Assembly: GCA_023052935.1 (NCBI GenBank)
Contig: CM041292.1
Span: 108,803,906 to 108,867,905, forward strand
Direction of reading: 5' to 3'
Length of the DNA stretch: 64,000 bases
DNA from: Piezodorus guildinii
Lineage: Eukaryota; Arthropoda; Insecta; Hemiptera; Pentatomidae
Shown here in pieces: positions 34,251-48,400 of this stretch. A model generated the notes under the pieces. It was not told where the DNA came from. It ran no database searches and saw only the letters and a program-made list of their open reading frames with translations. Numbering within the stretch: position 1 is the stretch's first letter; each line of letters begins with the position of its first letter. The translations under genes and the position numbers were made by a program.

Positions 34251-37200
34251 GTATAATCCTTGTTATAAGTAGATATTATAATACTTCAAAAGAGGATAGT
34301 ATGAAATCTAACATTGTTAATATTTATCAAGCAGTGCTGTAATAAATACAGTAATAATACAAATTAATAGATTCTCATTTAATAAAATTAAATAAATTTT
34401 TAAGACGATAGTCATTAACTCATTGATAGTTAATGAGATGCCAAAAGATAGAGATGGATGAACTGAAGGGTTACTCTCTGTTACCGTTGGAGTTGATTCA
34501 TCTTTTCTATCCAAAGGAAATGTATTTTGTCTGAATTTATGGCTTGTATGCTCGATATCTTCTATTGGGTTGATGCAAAATTAATGCAGGTTTCCTCTAT
34601 TGCAATATCTTAATTCCAATTGTGTAAACAAAGCTAATCCTAACATTGATCATTATTATACCAAAACAAACCTTATCTAATACTCTCTCTTTCACCATGA
34701 ATTTGTTTAGTAAAATCATTTTGTTCAGTGTGTTCAAAGGTCTTGAATCGAAAATGTCAAAGTGCGATTTTCGTCAAATTTATTTTTACGAATTTAAATT
34801 AGGGCGCAGCGCTGCGCAAACGGCTCGTAATATTAATGAAGTGTGGGGTCAGGGGGCTATTAATGAGTGCACGGTGCAGCGTTGGTTCCAGAAGTTTCGC
34901 AGAGGAGATTTCGACCTCGAAGACAAGGAAGGTCGGGGCCGTCATCTTGCTCTGGACAACGACCAGCTGAGGTCAAAAGTGGAAGAAGACCCAACCAAAA
35001 CCACACGAGAAATGGCGGCGGAACTCGGAACTCAAAAATTGCAACGTCTTTGCCCAGCATTGATGAATCGGAAGGGGCCGATCCTGGTCCACGATAACGC
35101 CAGACCACACGTTGCACAACCAACGCTTCGACGACTGCACGAGTTGGGCTACGAAGTTCTCCAACATCCGCCTTATTCACCTGACCTCTCTCCTACAGAC
35201 TTCCACTTTTTCAGGCATCTGGACAACTTTTTGAGGGAGAAAAATTTTCAAAACCAGGACGACATTGAAAATTCTTTTCGTGATTTCATTGAGTCCAGGG
35301 ATTCGGATTTTTTTTCTGGTGGAATAAGAAAGCTTGTTGAACGTTGGCAAAAGTGCATTGATTCAGATGGAAATTATTTTGATTAAATATATATGGTTAA
35401 AGTAAAGATATGGCGTATTTACAATACCTACTAAAAACCTGCATTAATTTTGCATCAACCCAATATTTTATCAGTTGTGATAGGGTTGGCAAAAGAGGGA
35501 TCGACGGCATAGTTTGTCTGTTGGACTTCTATTTGAGATTCTATTTTTTTTATTATTTGTTAATTGATTGGTTCGAAGAAATTTTAGTTTTTTAAACACA
35601 GTCTATCCTTTAAAGTTAGCCGGATGAGAACCATTGCCGTTAGCAAAAGTTGCTGGTATGTCGCGTGTTTTTGTGCAGTCGCTGAAAAGATGTGGTCCAG
35701 CACACTTGACGCATTTGGCATTGTTGTGGTTCCTTTTTCATGTATGGTTCTTCTATTTTTACTTTTATTATAAACCAAAAATTCAATTTTAAATACATCT
35801 TGATTATTTGTACTTTGTTCGAAATCAATGAAAAATATGGGGAGTGGAAATTTTGTCTTCGGATGTAGTGGATTGGACATATTTCTTACTTTGTGTTCTA
35901 GTTCTTCAGTAGTCTGATTTATGCTGGAACGGCAGTAAAATCCACGAGGTCCAACTTCTGTAGTTAATTTTTGACATAAGTCTTTGAAGTCAATTACGGA
36001 TGTAAGTGAACGGGTGGAGGCTTCGAAGTCGGAGGTATGGCCTAATTATTGGAGGAGCTAGGACCAGGTTGGGAAGATGGTTTTTTCGACTTGGTGACTA
36101 GTTCAGGGGAGGATAGTAAAGGGGAATTCAGATTGATCTGATTAGTAGGAGGTAGTGTGTTTTTTGTAGCAGTAATGAAAACTGAGCCCGTTTTTTGGCA
36201 GCTACTACTTTTTACTTTCACTTACTATATATAGTAAGGGGAAGTATTGCGATCGTGAAAATTTTCGAATTCCAGTTTTCAACGGAAATACACGTTTTAG
36301 GGTCCCCTGAGTCCAAATAACCAAGTCCCGCAAAAAGGTCTGTGTGTGTGTGGTAACTCCCGGGCGGAAACGGTAAGTCCTATGAAACTGAAATTTCATA
36401 TTTAAGACAACTATACGCCCGAGAAGTGACAAAACTTTTTTCATCAAAATGAACCTACCAGAAGAGGCACTTTATACCATGCATTTTGCACCTTTTTTCG
36501 ATTTTCTCAAAAACGGTTCCGACGATTTTGATTAAACTCGCTATATCGATGTAAAATTTAATGGGCTTTAATATCGTGTAGGTTTTATTTAGATAAAAAT
36601 GGTCTGACAGGGCTTAAATGCCGATATTTTAAATTTTCTTCCCCTAAAGTACCTTTAATTTTGTAGATTCAATAATAATAACTAGATTATCTTGTTAACG
36701 CTGATGAAAAACTGGTAAATATATAAATTGAATAAATTCGATACCCAACTAAAGGAGAAAACAGAAAAAATATTTTTTTAATGCAATTTTTCGTTTTTGA
36801 ACATAATAGCAGTAATATACATGTATGATATACCGTTGGAAAGCTAAAGATTTTAGAAAAAATATCATCTCATACACAAGCTTTTAAAAGTTATTGGAGA
36901 GTGATGAAAAGAAGATAAAACTTACTGATTATTTTAGATAATAATATAATAGATTTTTGAATCAAACACATGTTTCTATAGAAATATAATTTAATTTATT
37001 ACTTTCACTTACTATATATAGTAAGGGGAAGTATTGCGATCGTGAAAATTTTCGAATTCCAGTTTTCAACGGAAATACACGTTTTAGGGTCCCCTGAGTC
37101 CAAATAACCAAGTCCCGCAAAAAGGTCTGTGTGTGTGGTAACTCCCGGGCGGAAACGGTAAGACCTATGAAACTGAAATTTCATATTTAAGACAACTATA

Positions 37201-39377
37201 CGCCCGAGAAGTGACAAAACTTTTTTCATCTAAATGAGCCTACCAGAAGAGGCACTTTATACCATGCATTTTGCACCTTTTTTCGATTTTCTCAAAACCG
37301 GTTCAGACGATTTCGATTAAACTCGCTATATCGATGTAAAATTTGATGGGCTTTAATATTATTATAGGTTTTATTTGGATTAAAATGTTCTGACAGCGCT
37401 TAAATGACGATATTTTAAATTTTCTTCTCCTAAAGTACCTTTAATTTTGTTGGTTGTATAAAAATAACTATATTATCTTGTTACCACTGATGAAAAACTA
37501 GTAAATATATAAATTAAATGAATTCGATACCCAACTAAAGAAGAAAACAGAAAAAAAATTTTTTTAATGCAATTTTTCGTTTTTGAACATAAGTGCAGTA
37601 ATATACATGTGTGATATACCGTTGGAAAGCTAAAGATTTTAGAAGAAATATTATCTCATACACAAGCTTTTAAAAGTTAACAGAGAGTGATAAAAACCGA
37701 TAAGACTAAGTAATTGTTTTAAATAATAATATAATATATTTTTTAATAAAACACATGTTTGTATAGAAATTTAATTTAATTAATTCTTCAATAGTTTCAC
37801 TTTTTTTTATATCTAACTGTATTTGAAAATTCTTTCATTGATTTTTAAAATAGAGGTAAGTGAAAGTCGTGTGTTGCCCGCACCAGATTTTTGTTTTTAC
37901 GGTTTAGTCATCGGTCAGGATTTACTAATTAATTACGGCAGTTTTTTAATTAATTAAACAAACTAAACGGATATCCCGTTGTTTACTATGTTACTATCAT
38001 GTTTGCTCTTAAAATAAAAAAATAAAATACAAAAATAGAGTTGTGGGATATTGGTATTCAAGTAGTTCGTAATCAGGATAGCTTTTCCCACGGAAACAGT
38101 TTTTTGTCCACCAACTTATATAGTTGTAGAGCTCTGATATATAGTTGTAGCGTTTTATTAAAAATCTTAGTCAATTCCAACAGATCCTACAGGGGGTAGT
38201 TATGATATAGCATATGGCACTCTCTTTAATAACTAATAAAGCTGAAATTGAATTTATCTTGTAGATGAAACCTTCAGAAGTAAAGAGTGCCTTATGTTGT
38301 GCAGTGGCCGCAGGGTACAGGCACATAGACACGGCTTGTGTTTACGGAAACGAAGCGGAAATTGGTGATACATTGCGCTACTTGTTTCAAAACAGAATGA
38401 TAACTCGTAACGAATTATTCATCACAAGTAAGGTCAGCTTCATTTGTTCATAAGTAACTTTTAAGTGGATTAATAAAGTTATTTAGTATTGGATTCTTCG
38501 TTAGACTAAATTTAACTGGAATGATGGTTTATTTTATTTGTTTATTGATTGGTAAGCTATAAATTTAGATCTATTACCGTAGTACTCATATACCATCTAA
38601 TCTAATCCTCTGTCAAAAACCTGGGTATTACCATTGACTAAACCCTTTCCTGGAAACCCCATATTGCCCAAATTTCCCGAAGAACAATAAGTACCCTGAA
38701 ATACTTCAATCGCTTCCGCCATCTTCTTCCACTTTCCATCCGTAATCTCCTTGTATCCGCACTTATTTCCCCCCACTTTGACTATTGCTGCTTAGTATAT
38801 GGTGGCCTCCCGACGATGCTTGAGGACAGGCTAAAACGTATCATGATCATATTTTTAAGATTTGTCCTCTGCACTCCGAAGAGGTCTCATGTAACCCATT
38901 TTTACGGCGAGTTAAAGTGGCTCCTTCCCCGAATCAGCAGACAATATTTCCTAGGATCATACCTTTACCAAATCATTAGATCCCAACACCCTCCATACAT
39001 TCATAGTCTCCTACAGTTTAAATCTTCAGTCCACACTCTTGAAACAAGATCGCGCCATTCCGACCTTTACTTTCCTACCCATAGAACTAAAACTTTGGAT
39101 CGTTCCTTCCAGGTCCGCTCCTCTATTTTCAGGAATTCTCTACCTACTCATATTCGCCATGCTGCTTCTCTCTCCTCATTCGAATCCCAATTTTTCCAAT
39201 ACCTTTTATCATCCCAAAAAGACGCTTAAATACAGTGATTCTTATGTTCCTAATATCACACTTTGATAGAAAAGTAATATATGTTCTTTATTGAAACGCT
39301 GTTATATTTTAATTTATTTTTAATTTTGTTCAACCCAATATTTTTCAAGAACTGTTTTTATTTTATTTTATCATATC

Positions 39378-39453
<76 letters not shown>

Positions 39454-42400
39454 GATATTCGTGTGTGATATGAACACTCGAATTAACCCATCTGTGTAAT
39501 AAGTAATTAATTCTGTTCCTTCTGTCTGTTGGCCAGACATGTTGTATACTTAAATTGTACAATTCTGTTATTCTTAGGGGACCCAGTCCCAGAATAAAAA
39601 TTATTTTCTATTCTATTCTAATTTCTCAGGTGAAATTAGAAATGAAATCATCTCGGGGAAACTAGTATTCCTTTGATGATTCTGTTTTGTTCTACAACGT
39701 GCACGAGTCGACAGTTTCAAAGAAAAAAAAAAAAGGACCAAAGAGCTTTTGTATCTCTTAAAAAAAAAAATTGGAGATGAGCTCTTTTCCGAATTCTCTA
39801 TTTGACCATTACCCTTTCTACATGGAGAAGTAAAATTACCAGCAAAAACTCCGTAATACTGATCTGTAGCCCGCACATTATAATTTCTGTCCTCGATGTT
39901 CTCAAGTCAGATTTTATTAGTATTGTGCTAACTTGGACTCTTTTCTTGAGCAGCACCTCTACTCCCACTCTAACCCACTAGTTTCAATCCTTACTTCCTA
40001 TTCAATTCCTGGCAATCCTCCGAGGTGTCTGAAAAGAAGATGGCCTCGAGACCTTCTGGTTTAGATTACCTAGTGGAGTGATGCCAATGGGCATTTTCTC
40101 TTAATTTTTTTTTTTCATGTATTTTATCATTACGAGCAGATTTACTTGTTGTATTACAAAATACAGTTGTGAATTTCAATAAAAATATTAAATAAAAAAA
40201 AGGTTAGATTACAAATAATCGTTATTTGTATTCCAAGCCATTCATTTTTAGTCTATTCTGCATTTTTCAGCATTTCGTCGAATAGAACTTCTAGCTAGTC
40301 AAGATTGTTAGAAGAATAATCAGAATAATTATTAGAGTTCTTAATTATTATTAGCTCTTTCGTAACAATATAAATGTACAGACAACTAAAATACGTATAA
40401 TATACTACGTTTAACTATTGTTTTTGTACTAAATGTATATATTAATGTAATAAGTCTAAACAATTTAAAATCATATTTATCCTTGCATGTATTTCAGTTT
40501 TTATTTTTATCATAAAGATGTGTTTTAGCTTCCCAATCATGCAATGAATCCTGAACTGGTAAAGGAATGTGTTCACAAAAGCCTTTCTAATCTTGGATTA
40601 AATTACTTTGATCTGTATCTTATACATTACCCAGTTGGTATGAAAATGACTGACAGCGGTACATGCCCAGATAACCATACCAATCATCTTGCTATTTGGA
40701 AGGTCATTATTTAAACTTCATCTCTCCTAAACATAAGTACCTGACATTATTTTATTTAATTAGTTGATGTGGGTGAAATATTACACCAGTGCCTGTATTT
40801 TATAACATTGTATATTCATTTCACACTAGCCTACAAAGACTAAATAGAATTTACTTTTTTTTAGTGTCAGCACGTAGAACTCTAGATCCCTTTAACAGTG
40901 ATGATACATACACCACTTAACTGTTTAATTAATGAACACTAAATTTAGTAATTTAAGTTAATTATTTTTGTTTAGTTTTTATGATGATTTTCTTTTTACT
41001 TTCACTTACCTATGTATGGAATATATAGTAAGGAAAAGTATTACCATCGTGCAAATTTTCGAATTCCAGTTTTCAACGTCCAAATAACCAAGTCCCGCAA
41101 AACGGTCAGTGTGTGTGTTTTTATTTTGGGGGGTTTTTTATTGTAGGGGAAAATCTTTCATATGACGAAGTGGGCCTCTGAATCCACAACAGTGTGAGAT
41201 TCTTACTCACTACAAACCACCAACAACTGCTTGCAAGCATTACTTCGCGGTGGACAGGATGGCTAAGCGCCTATTCTATCTCTACTGCATACTTGTCGGT
41301 ATTTGACCTCTTCTCGCTCACTCCTCGGTTCTCAGTATTCTTCCGACTCTCCCAGCATAGTCTAAAACAGCATTCCAGTTTTCTTGACTGTTCAACATGA
41401 GCTGTACCAGATCTTTTACCCAGCACCATATCTAGCTGAACCTTCTCCACGGTAAATTTCTTGCATGCGAAGAAAGCATGCTCCACTGTTTCATCCAAAC
41501 GAGGACAGGGGGTACATTGTGATTCTTCATCCAGCTTGAACCTGTGGAGATATGACCTGAAGCAGCCATGTCCAGAGAGCATTTGAGTAAGATAATTATC
41601 AACCTCTCCATGCGTGCGTGTCACCCACGATGTAATATCTGATATCAGGCGGTTTGTCCACCTTCCAGATGTTGATGAGTCCCAGCGTCTCTGCCATATG
41701 CGAAGAGTTTCCAGTCTCACGTCTTTCGCTAACGTAAGCCAATGTTCCTCTGGCGCTTCACGTTTTCTACGGTAGATTCTGCCATGCTCTTCGGCCAGTA
41801 GATCTATTGGAATTATGTGGGCGACGATACACACGGCATCATATGATACAGTGCGAAATGCTCTTGCGATGCGCAGGGCATTTCTACGATGTACGCTAAT
41901 CGCTTTACGAGAATGTGATGTCACTTGGAAGCTACGACACCAGATTGGTGCAGCATACAAAAGCACTGAGTTTGTGTGTGTGGTAACTCCTGGGCGAAAA
42001 TCTAAAATCTTATGAAACTGTAATTTCATATTTAAGACAACTATACGCCCGTGATGATACAGAAATTTTTTCATCAAAATCAGCCAACCAGAAGAACCAC
42101 TTTATACCATGCATTTTGCACCTTTTTACAATTTTCTCAAAAACGGCTCTAACGATTTTGATTAAACTCTACATATCGATGGAAAATTTAGTGGGCTTTA
42201 TATCATATAAGTTTCATTCTAATTGAAATAGTCTGGCAGAGCTTCAATGGCGATATTTTAAATTGTCTTCCTCTAAAGTATCTTCAATTTTGTAGATTTT
42301 ATAAAAATAACTATTTCATACTGATAAAAAACGGATAAATATATAATTTGAATAAATACGATATCTAACTCAAAGAGAAAAAAACAAAAATATTTGTTTA

Positions 42401-45400
42401 TGCTATTTTTGTGTTTTTGAACATAAAAACAGTAATATAGACGTATAATATACCGTTGGAAAGCTACAGAAAGCTAAAGAAAAGGTAGAGAATAGCTGGT
42501 AAAAATTGGAGGCAGAGATAAGTGGATGGAGGGGTCGACGCCTCCCCCACCCTCTTCTAAAAACTAATGTGAAGAACAAACACAAATAAATAATATAAGG
42601 TATTAGGATAAAATGTTGGGTTTTGAGATGTTTATGCTTCCAAGCGCGTACCTAATTTTCTAATTTGTATGTAAAAAATCAGTGTTGGAAATAAATGTTC
42701 AACCTACAAGCTGAATTTATCCTCCTAACTATTGTCCACCTACTTAGTCCCCTCGTATGAAAACGCCCTTGATTGAAACAATCATATAAATAATATTTTA
42801 TTCTAGTAATTTTCATATCAAATCAGATAATTGTTTATATAAGATTCATGGATATTATAGAAATGATTTTATTTCCGTAGGAGCTGGAAAACCAAGTTAT
42901 CAACGGAAGAATTAAAAGTCTGGGTTTGTCTAACTTTAATTCTAGGCAAATTAGAAATATTATTGAATCCGCACGTGTTCTTCCAGCAAATCTTCAAATT
43001 GAGATGCATCTTTACTGTCAACAGAAAGAACTTAGGGAATTTTGTAAACAACATTGTATTGCTGTAACAGCATACGCTCCACTGGGAAATCCAAATCTTG
43101 ACTGCTATCTGGAAAGTGTAGGATTAACATCAAATGGGTAAGAACATGCATATAATATCCAATTGAAAAAATGAGATAGAGTCATGTACTGCAATTAGTT
43201 CTCTTTCGGGACATTCTATTCCAAGTGGTACAGGTAAAGAATAATTACTTGCTTGAATATCTCAGAAAACAATTATATTTTCTTGGTAAATCTCTAATGT
43301 TGAGTGTAGAAAAAAATTTTAAGAATTTGTTTTTACTGTTTATCATTTAATATTATAGCCATTTTTCTTCTGCCCAAAAGCGTTTTTTTCTAGGACCTGC
43401 AGTTTTTTTTTTGTTTTTTTTGTAAATTGAGGGACCAAATACAAATATGAAAATCACACAATTGATAGGTCTTGGTGAAATTTTATTTTGAAATTCAACT
43501 TTGAGATTCTTGGAGGATTAAACAAAAATTACAAATATGAGTCAAAAATACATTTAGTTAACATTTGCAATATCTAGGATAATAGCATAAACCTTATCAA
43601 TTATACAATTTGAACATACCAAATTCTTCTCTGATAGTGCTGCAAGCAATAATAAAAAAATTATTAACATGTTTCACAAAGAACGCGTGTGATGGCGTCA
43701 TGTAAAAAAGACAGCCTGCAGCGAGACTTTGATAACTCAAGGAATGTTTAAATTCAGTAAAGAACAAGTAAAAGGAATTGCCTATGTTGTTGTAAAATGT
43801 AAAGGAAGGTCTTTGAAAGAATGGTATCACAGAAGATTTTTGGAGCAATTAATGTAAATGGCCAATGGAGCAGACGTGCTAACAGAGAAGAAACGAAATG
43901 TTGGGGGAATCTGATATAGTTTCCTGGATGAGGATGAACAGACTGAGATGGGCCGGACATGTGGTGAGGATGAGTGAGAAGGAACCTGTCAAGAGGTTGC
44001 GTAGGGAAAGCTGGACCGTAGCAGAGGAAGAAGGAGACCGAGACTGCGGTGGTCAGATGCTGTGGCGCAAGATGCGAGGATTATCTTGAATATCCGTGAC
44101 TGGAGGGCGACTGTATTGGATAGAGCCGTCTGGCAAAAGCTCCTTGAGGAGGTTAAGACCCACATAGGATTGTAATGCCATTAATTATAATAATAATGTT
44201 ACTAAAACAGTTAAATATCAATGTTTAAATAATGCCGAATGTCGAAACAAGTGTCCTGTCAAAAATTAAAACCTGGATATCTCATCTCACCGAGCTTATA
44301 TCTGATGGGAAAACTGTTTTGCTTGTTATCAATCAAAATCAATCGGGTGTGCAAGAAAATCCCAAATAGACCCAACTTATTCACATTATAGATGAAACAG
44401 TATCAATGCTTTTTTGCATGTTTAACCCTTTGAGTGCTGAATACTCGCGGACTATGTGGTCCGTACGGATTGCGCGCGACTGGCGCTGGCGACCATAGTC
44501 CATTCCGATAACATTTACTTATATTTACGATATACATTACTTTATAACATGTATTTACTTCCGTAGTCCGTACTGGTAAATCTGCTAAGCGCGTATTTGC
44601 GTCCACAGTCCATGGAGGATTTTGTACATTTCCATGGTTTTACTCCACGTTTTTCGTTTGTTTTTTTGCACGAAAATCCGGTCTCTTATTATAGCCACTG
44701 TTCTGGCCACATAAGTCTGTTTGAATGTCTTTGTAAGTTATTATGAAATTGATGATAAGAATTCATGTATTTGTTGACTGTTGGTAAATGTAAGTCAGTA
44801 TGTTGGAACCTTCTGCTGATAAATTCCTCTTTTTAGCCATCTCCATAGATATCTTTAAATCCTGTAATTGATGAACATTATTTGACAATTTTGAACATTT
44901 CTTTGACAGCATTCTAAATACGGAATATAATAATCAATCTCCTCACTCTGAATATTAGAGCGCTGAACCATGGATAGACGCACCGAGTAAAGAGGAAGTC
45001 GAAATGGCGATAGGAAAATTAAAACGTTATAAAGCTGCAGGAAATGATAATATCATGAGTGAATTAATCAAGGCATGTGTGGAGAAGCGGGCCTTTCCAA
45101 ATTACATGTTTTAATTAAAAAGATCTGGGAAAATGAAAAAATGCCCGAACAATGGAAAGAATCAATACTTATTCCAATTCACTAAAAAGGACCGAAGACG
45201 GATTGTAACAACTATCGTGGGACCTCTCTTCTCCCAGTATGTTATAAAATATTCTCGTCAATAATAAATAGGCGAATCACGGAATACGCTCAGGAAATTA
45301 TCGGGGACTACTAATGTGGTTTTAGGCGGAATCGCTCGACTATTGATCAAATATTTTCCTTACGTCAAATATTAGAGAATAAATTGGAATACAACGGTGT

Positions 45401-48400
45401 ATTCCATCAACTTTATATCGATTTTAAAAAGGCTTATGATTCCATAGACCGTCAGAAACTATATAACATCATGATTGAACAGGTAATACCTAGAAAGTTA
45501 GTAAACCTAGTAGAGATGTGTTTGTTGGAAACATTCCATAAAGTTAGAATCGGTGATAATTACTCCGAGAGATTTGAGGTGCGATCGGGTTTGAAACAGG
45601 GTGACTCCGTTTCACCTGTTTTATTTAATATAGCTTTAGAACATGTCATAGAAAAAATGATGTGTACCGACAAAGGCTTAAATATGGGTGACAAATTCTG
45701 GTTTTGGGATATGCCGATGATTTTGTACTGCTAGGTGAAGACACGGAAACCATACAACTAAATACAAGTGTGTTAATTAAAACCCGGTAAAGAAATAGGA
45801 CTCGAATTAAATACCGATAAGACGAAATATATGATTAGTAGCAGAAACGGTGGCGATCTTGGTGATATTGATATACCAGAGCATACTTTTGAACACGTAG
45901 AGAAATTCAAGTATTTAGGTTCAATGATAACAAGAAAAAATGAAATCCAGGAAGAAATAAAGTCCCGGTTAAAGGTGGGAAGTGCGTGTTATTATTCAGT
46001 TGCTAAGTTACTTGGCTCACTGCTTCTATCTAAAAACTTAAAGGTTAGAATGTATAAAACTATTATTCTTTCGAAGGTTCTTTACGGATGTGAAACGTAG
46101 CCGCTTACTTTGAAGGATGAACAACGGCTTAAGGTTTTCGAAAATATGGTATTGCGTAAAATATTTGGTCCGAAGAGAGATGAGGTCACTGGGAAGTTTG
46201 TACAACACGGAATTGTATTCTGTGAATATAATTGAGTTGATAGCATCGCGGAAACTCAAATGGGCGAGTAAAGTTGTTGGGCTCGGTGAGGAACGGATTC
46301 CGAGAAAGTTGGTATTCACTGATCCGATTGGTAAGCGTCCGAAAGGTAGGCGGAAGCATCGATGGGCGGATTTCGTTAAGGCTGATCTCGGGGGCTTGGG
46401 CTTGAACGGTGAACATTGGACGAGTCTGTGTAGGCGGAATTTGGTGGTATCGGCATCGAACCTTCGGGTTCGGTAAGCCTATTATTATTATTATTCGTAA
46501 TAATAGATGAGGCTTCAAAAAATGATGGAGAAGACCATTGTGGGTATGGCCATTGAAGAAACACTTTCTTATTTTGTTGTTTGCCAGCATTTTGGTCTAA
46601 ATTTTAAGAAATCACCACAGCTATGGAAAAATGACCTCACTCCAAAAAAACTTTCCTGTTATAATTTAATTATTTATATTTTCAAGAAGTAGTAATTCAA
46701 TTTACACATTTCCTAAAATTTCCGAACATAATAATTTTTAAGAGATTGTTAGGGATCACAATGAATTAAAAATATGTTTGAATTGTTTTAATGTTTACTG
46801 TAGTATTTACTACAATGAATCTGGATCCGCTTTTAATTCTTCATATAAATTTAGGATTTCCTGTCCATATTCTATTTTTATATTAAACAAGAATGTTATG
46901 CTTAAGGCTCAAGACAAAATGGATCAATAAAAATAATTATCTATGTATATTAAGTTTATTTTTTTTTATTTTATTTTTTTATCTGTTAGTGTTCCTAGGC
47001 CTTTAGACAACTATAGTGTAAGGAAGATATCAGAGTGGCATAAGAAGTGTCCTTCACAAATTCTCTTAAGATATTTGATACAGTTGGGAGGTGTTTCTGT
47101 CATTCCTAAGTCCAGTTGCCAAGCAAACATTTTAAGAAACATTGATGTAAGTTACGTATAATTAAAAAAAAACAAAAAAAACTTTTAATCTAAGGTAGTA
47201 CATAAATTATTGCAGGATAATGTTTTTTCTTCATTTTGGTTATTTGAAAAAATTGTGTATTGTTGGTGAAAATTCAAATTAAAAAAATTTCACGATCCCA
47301 ATACTTTCCCTTTACTATATATTCTATATTTAGGTAAGTGATAGTAATATATCCATCTGGTTATTTTCCAATGACATTGCAAACCAGGTCAGATGCATAC
47401 AACGATAATAGTGTGAGTTTATAATATAATTAAAAAAATAAATAGTTAGCTTTCTTGGATCTCTTGCCAAATTGGATTAGGAATGTTATTGGAATTAACT
47501 CTATGGAATGTTAAGTGTGAAGTATACACAAAATTTTATATATCAATATTATTAGTGACTTTTTCATTAAAATGTTGCATATTAATTAGGTATTTACTCA
47601 CTTACCTCTGTTTCAGTTTAGTAATTCGATATTAATCTCACATACTTTATTTAAATGTCATGGGTTTGACTCTGTCCCCCAAAAATGAAGATTCACTCTT
47701 AGGTGAAAAAAAAGTGTGCTGATATTTCCTCACCCATTGATGCTTTCTTTTAATGCTCTCATTTATACTTTGTTCTTTAATTTAAACAAAGCCTGTTAAT
47801 AGAAGAACTTTATTCTATACTGGCTTTTTATTATATTTAAAATTTTCTGTTTGTTATTACATAAACAAGCACTTGTTCCAATGCTTATTTGATTAAATAA
47901 TAATTTTTAAGGTCACAAATTTTTTTAATAAAATAGTTTTGAGAATTATTCAATTTGTTTTGAAAACAATATTTTTCTTTTAAATCATTATGAATATGCA
48001 AATATTATACATTATTTTGATGTATATTTTAACTAACTCATCATTTACATTTTCTTGAATTAAACAATCATGTGCCTTGAAAGTTTTAGTTTTCACCATA
48101 ATCATCATATTTAATGGCACATCATGTTAAGACATCTTATGTTACATAAAATATAAGATTTTATATTAGCCGTGTTGGCCAGGGAGGGATGTAAATAAAT
48201 AAGTATCGTATAAAAAGTTTATGAGAATTTTGGTGTTCAGGCAATAAATTTACAACTAGATTTTGGTGAAATTTTAAGATTTTATGTTTCTCATAATTAT
48301 GCCCTAATAGTGAAAAACAATTGGGATATTTTACTATCAGTTCATGAATTTGGGAACAGTAAAATTTTGAAATTTCTTAAAAATATATTTGCTGGTTTGT

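Noticed and set aside
36205..37229. Minus-strand frames of 74-80 codons conserved between repeat units 1 and 2
   Set aside because: Similarity simply follows DNA identity of the repeats; unit 2 is shifted by a 2-bp TG change, with no sign of protein-level constraint.
46038..46590. Minus-strand frames of 62-134 codons at the LINE end
   Set aside because: Antisense shadows of the LINE C-terminal region on the plus strand.
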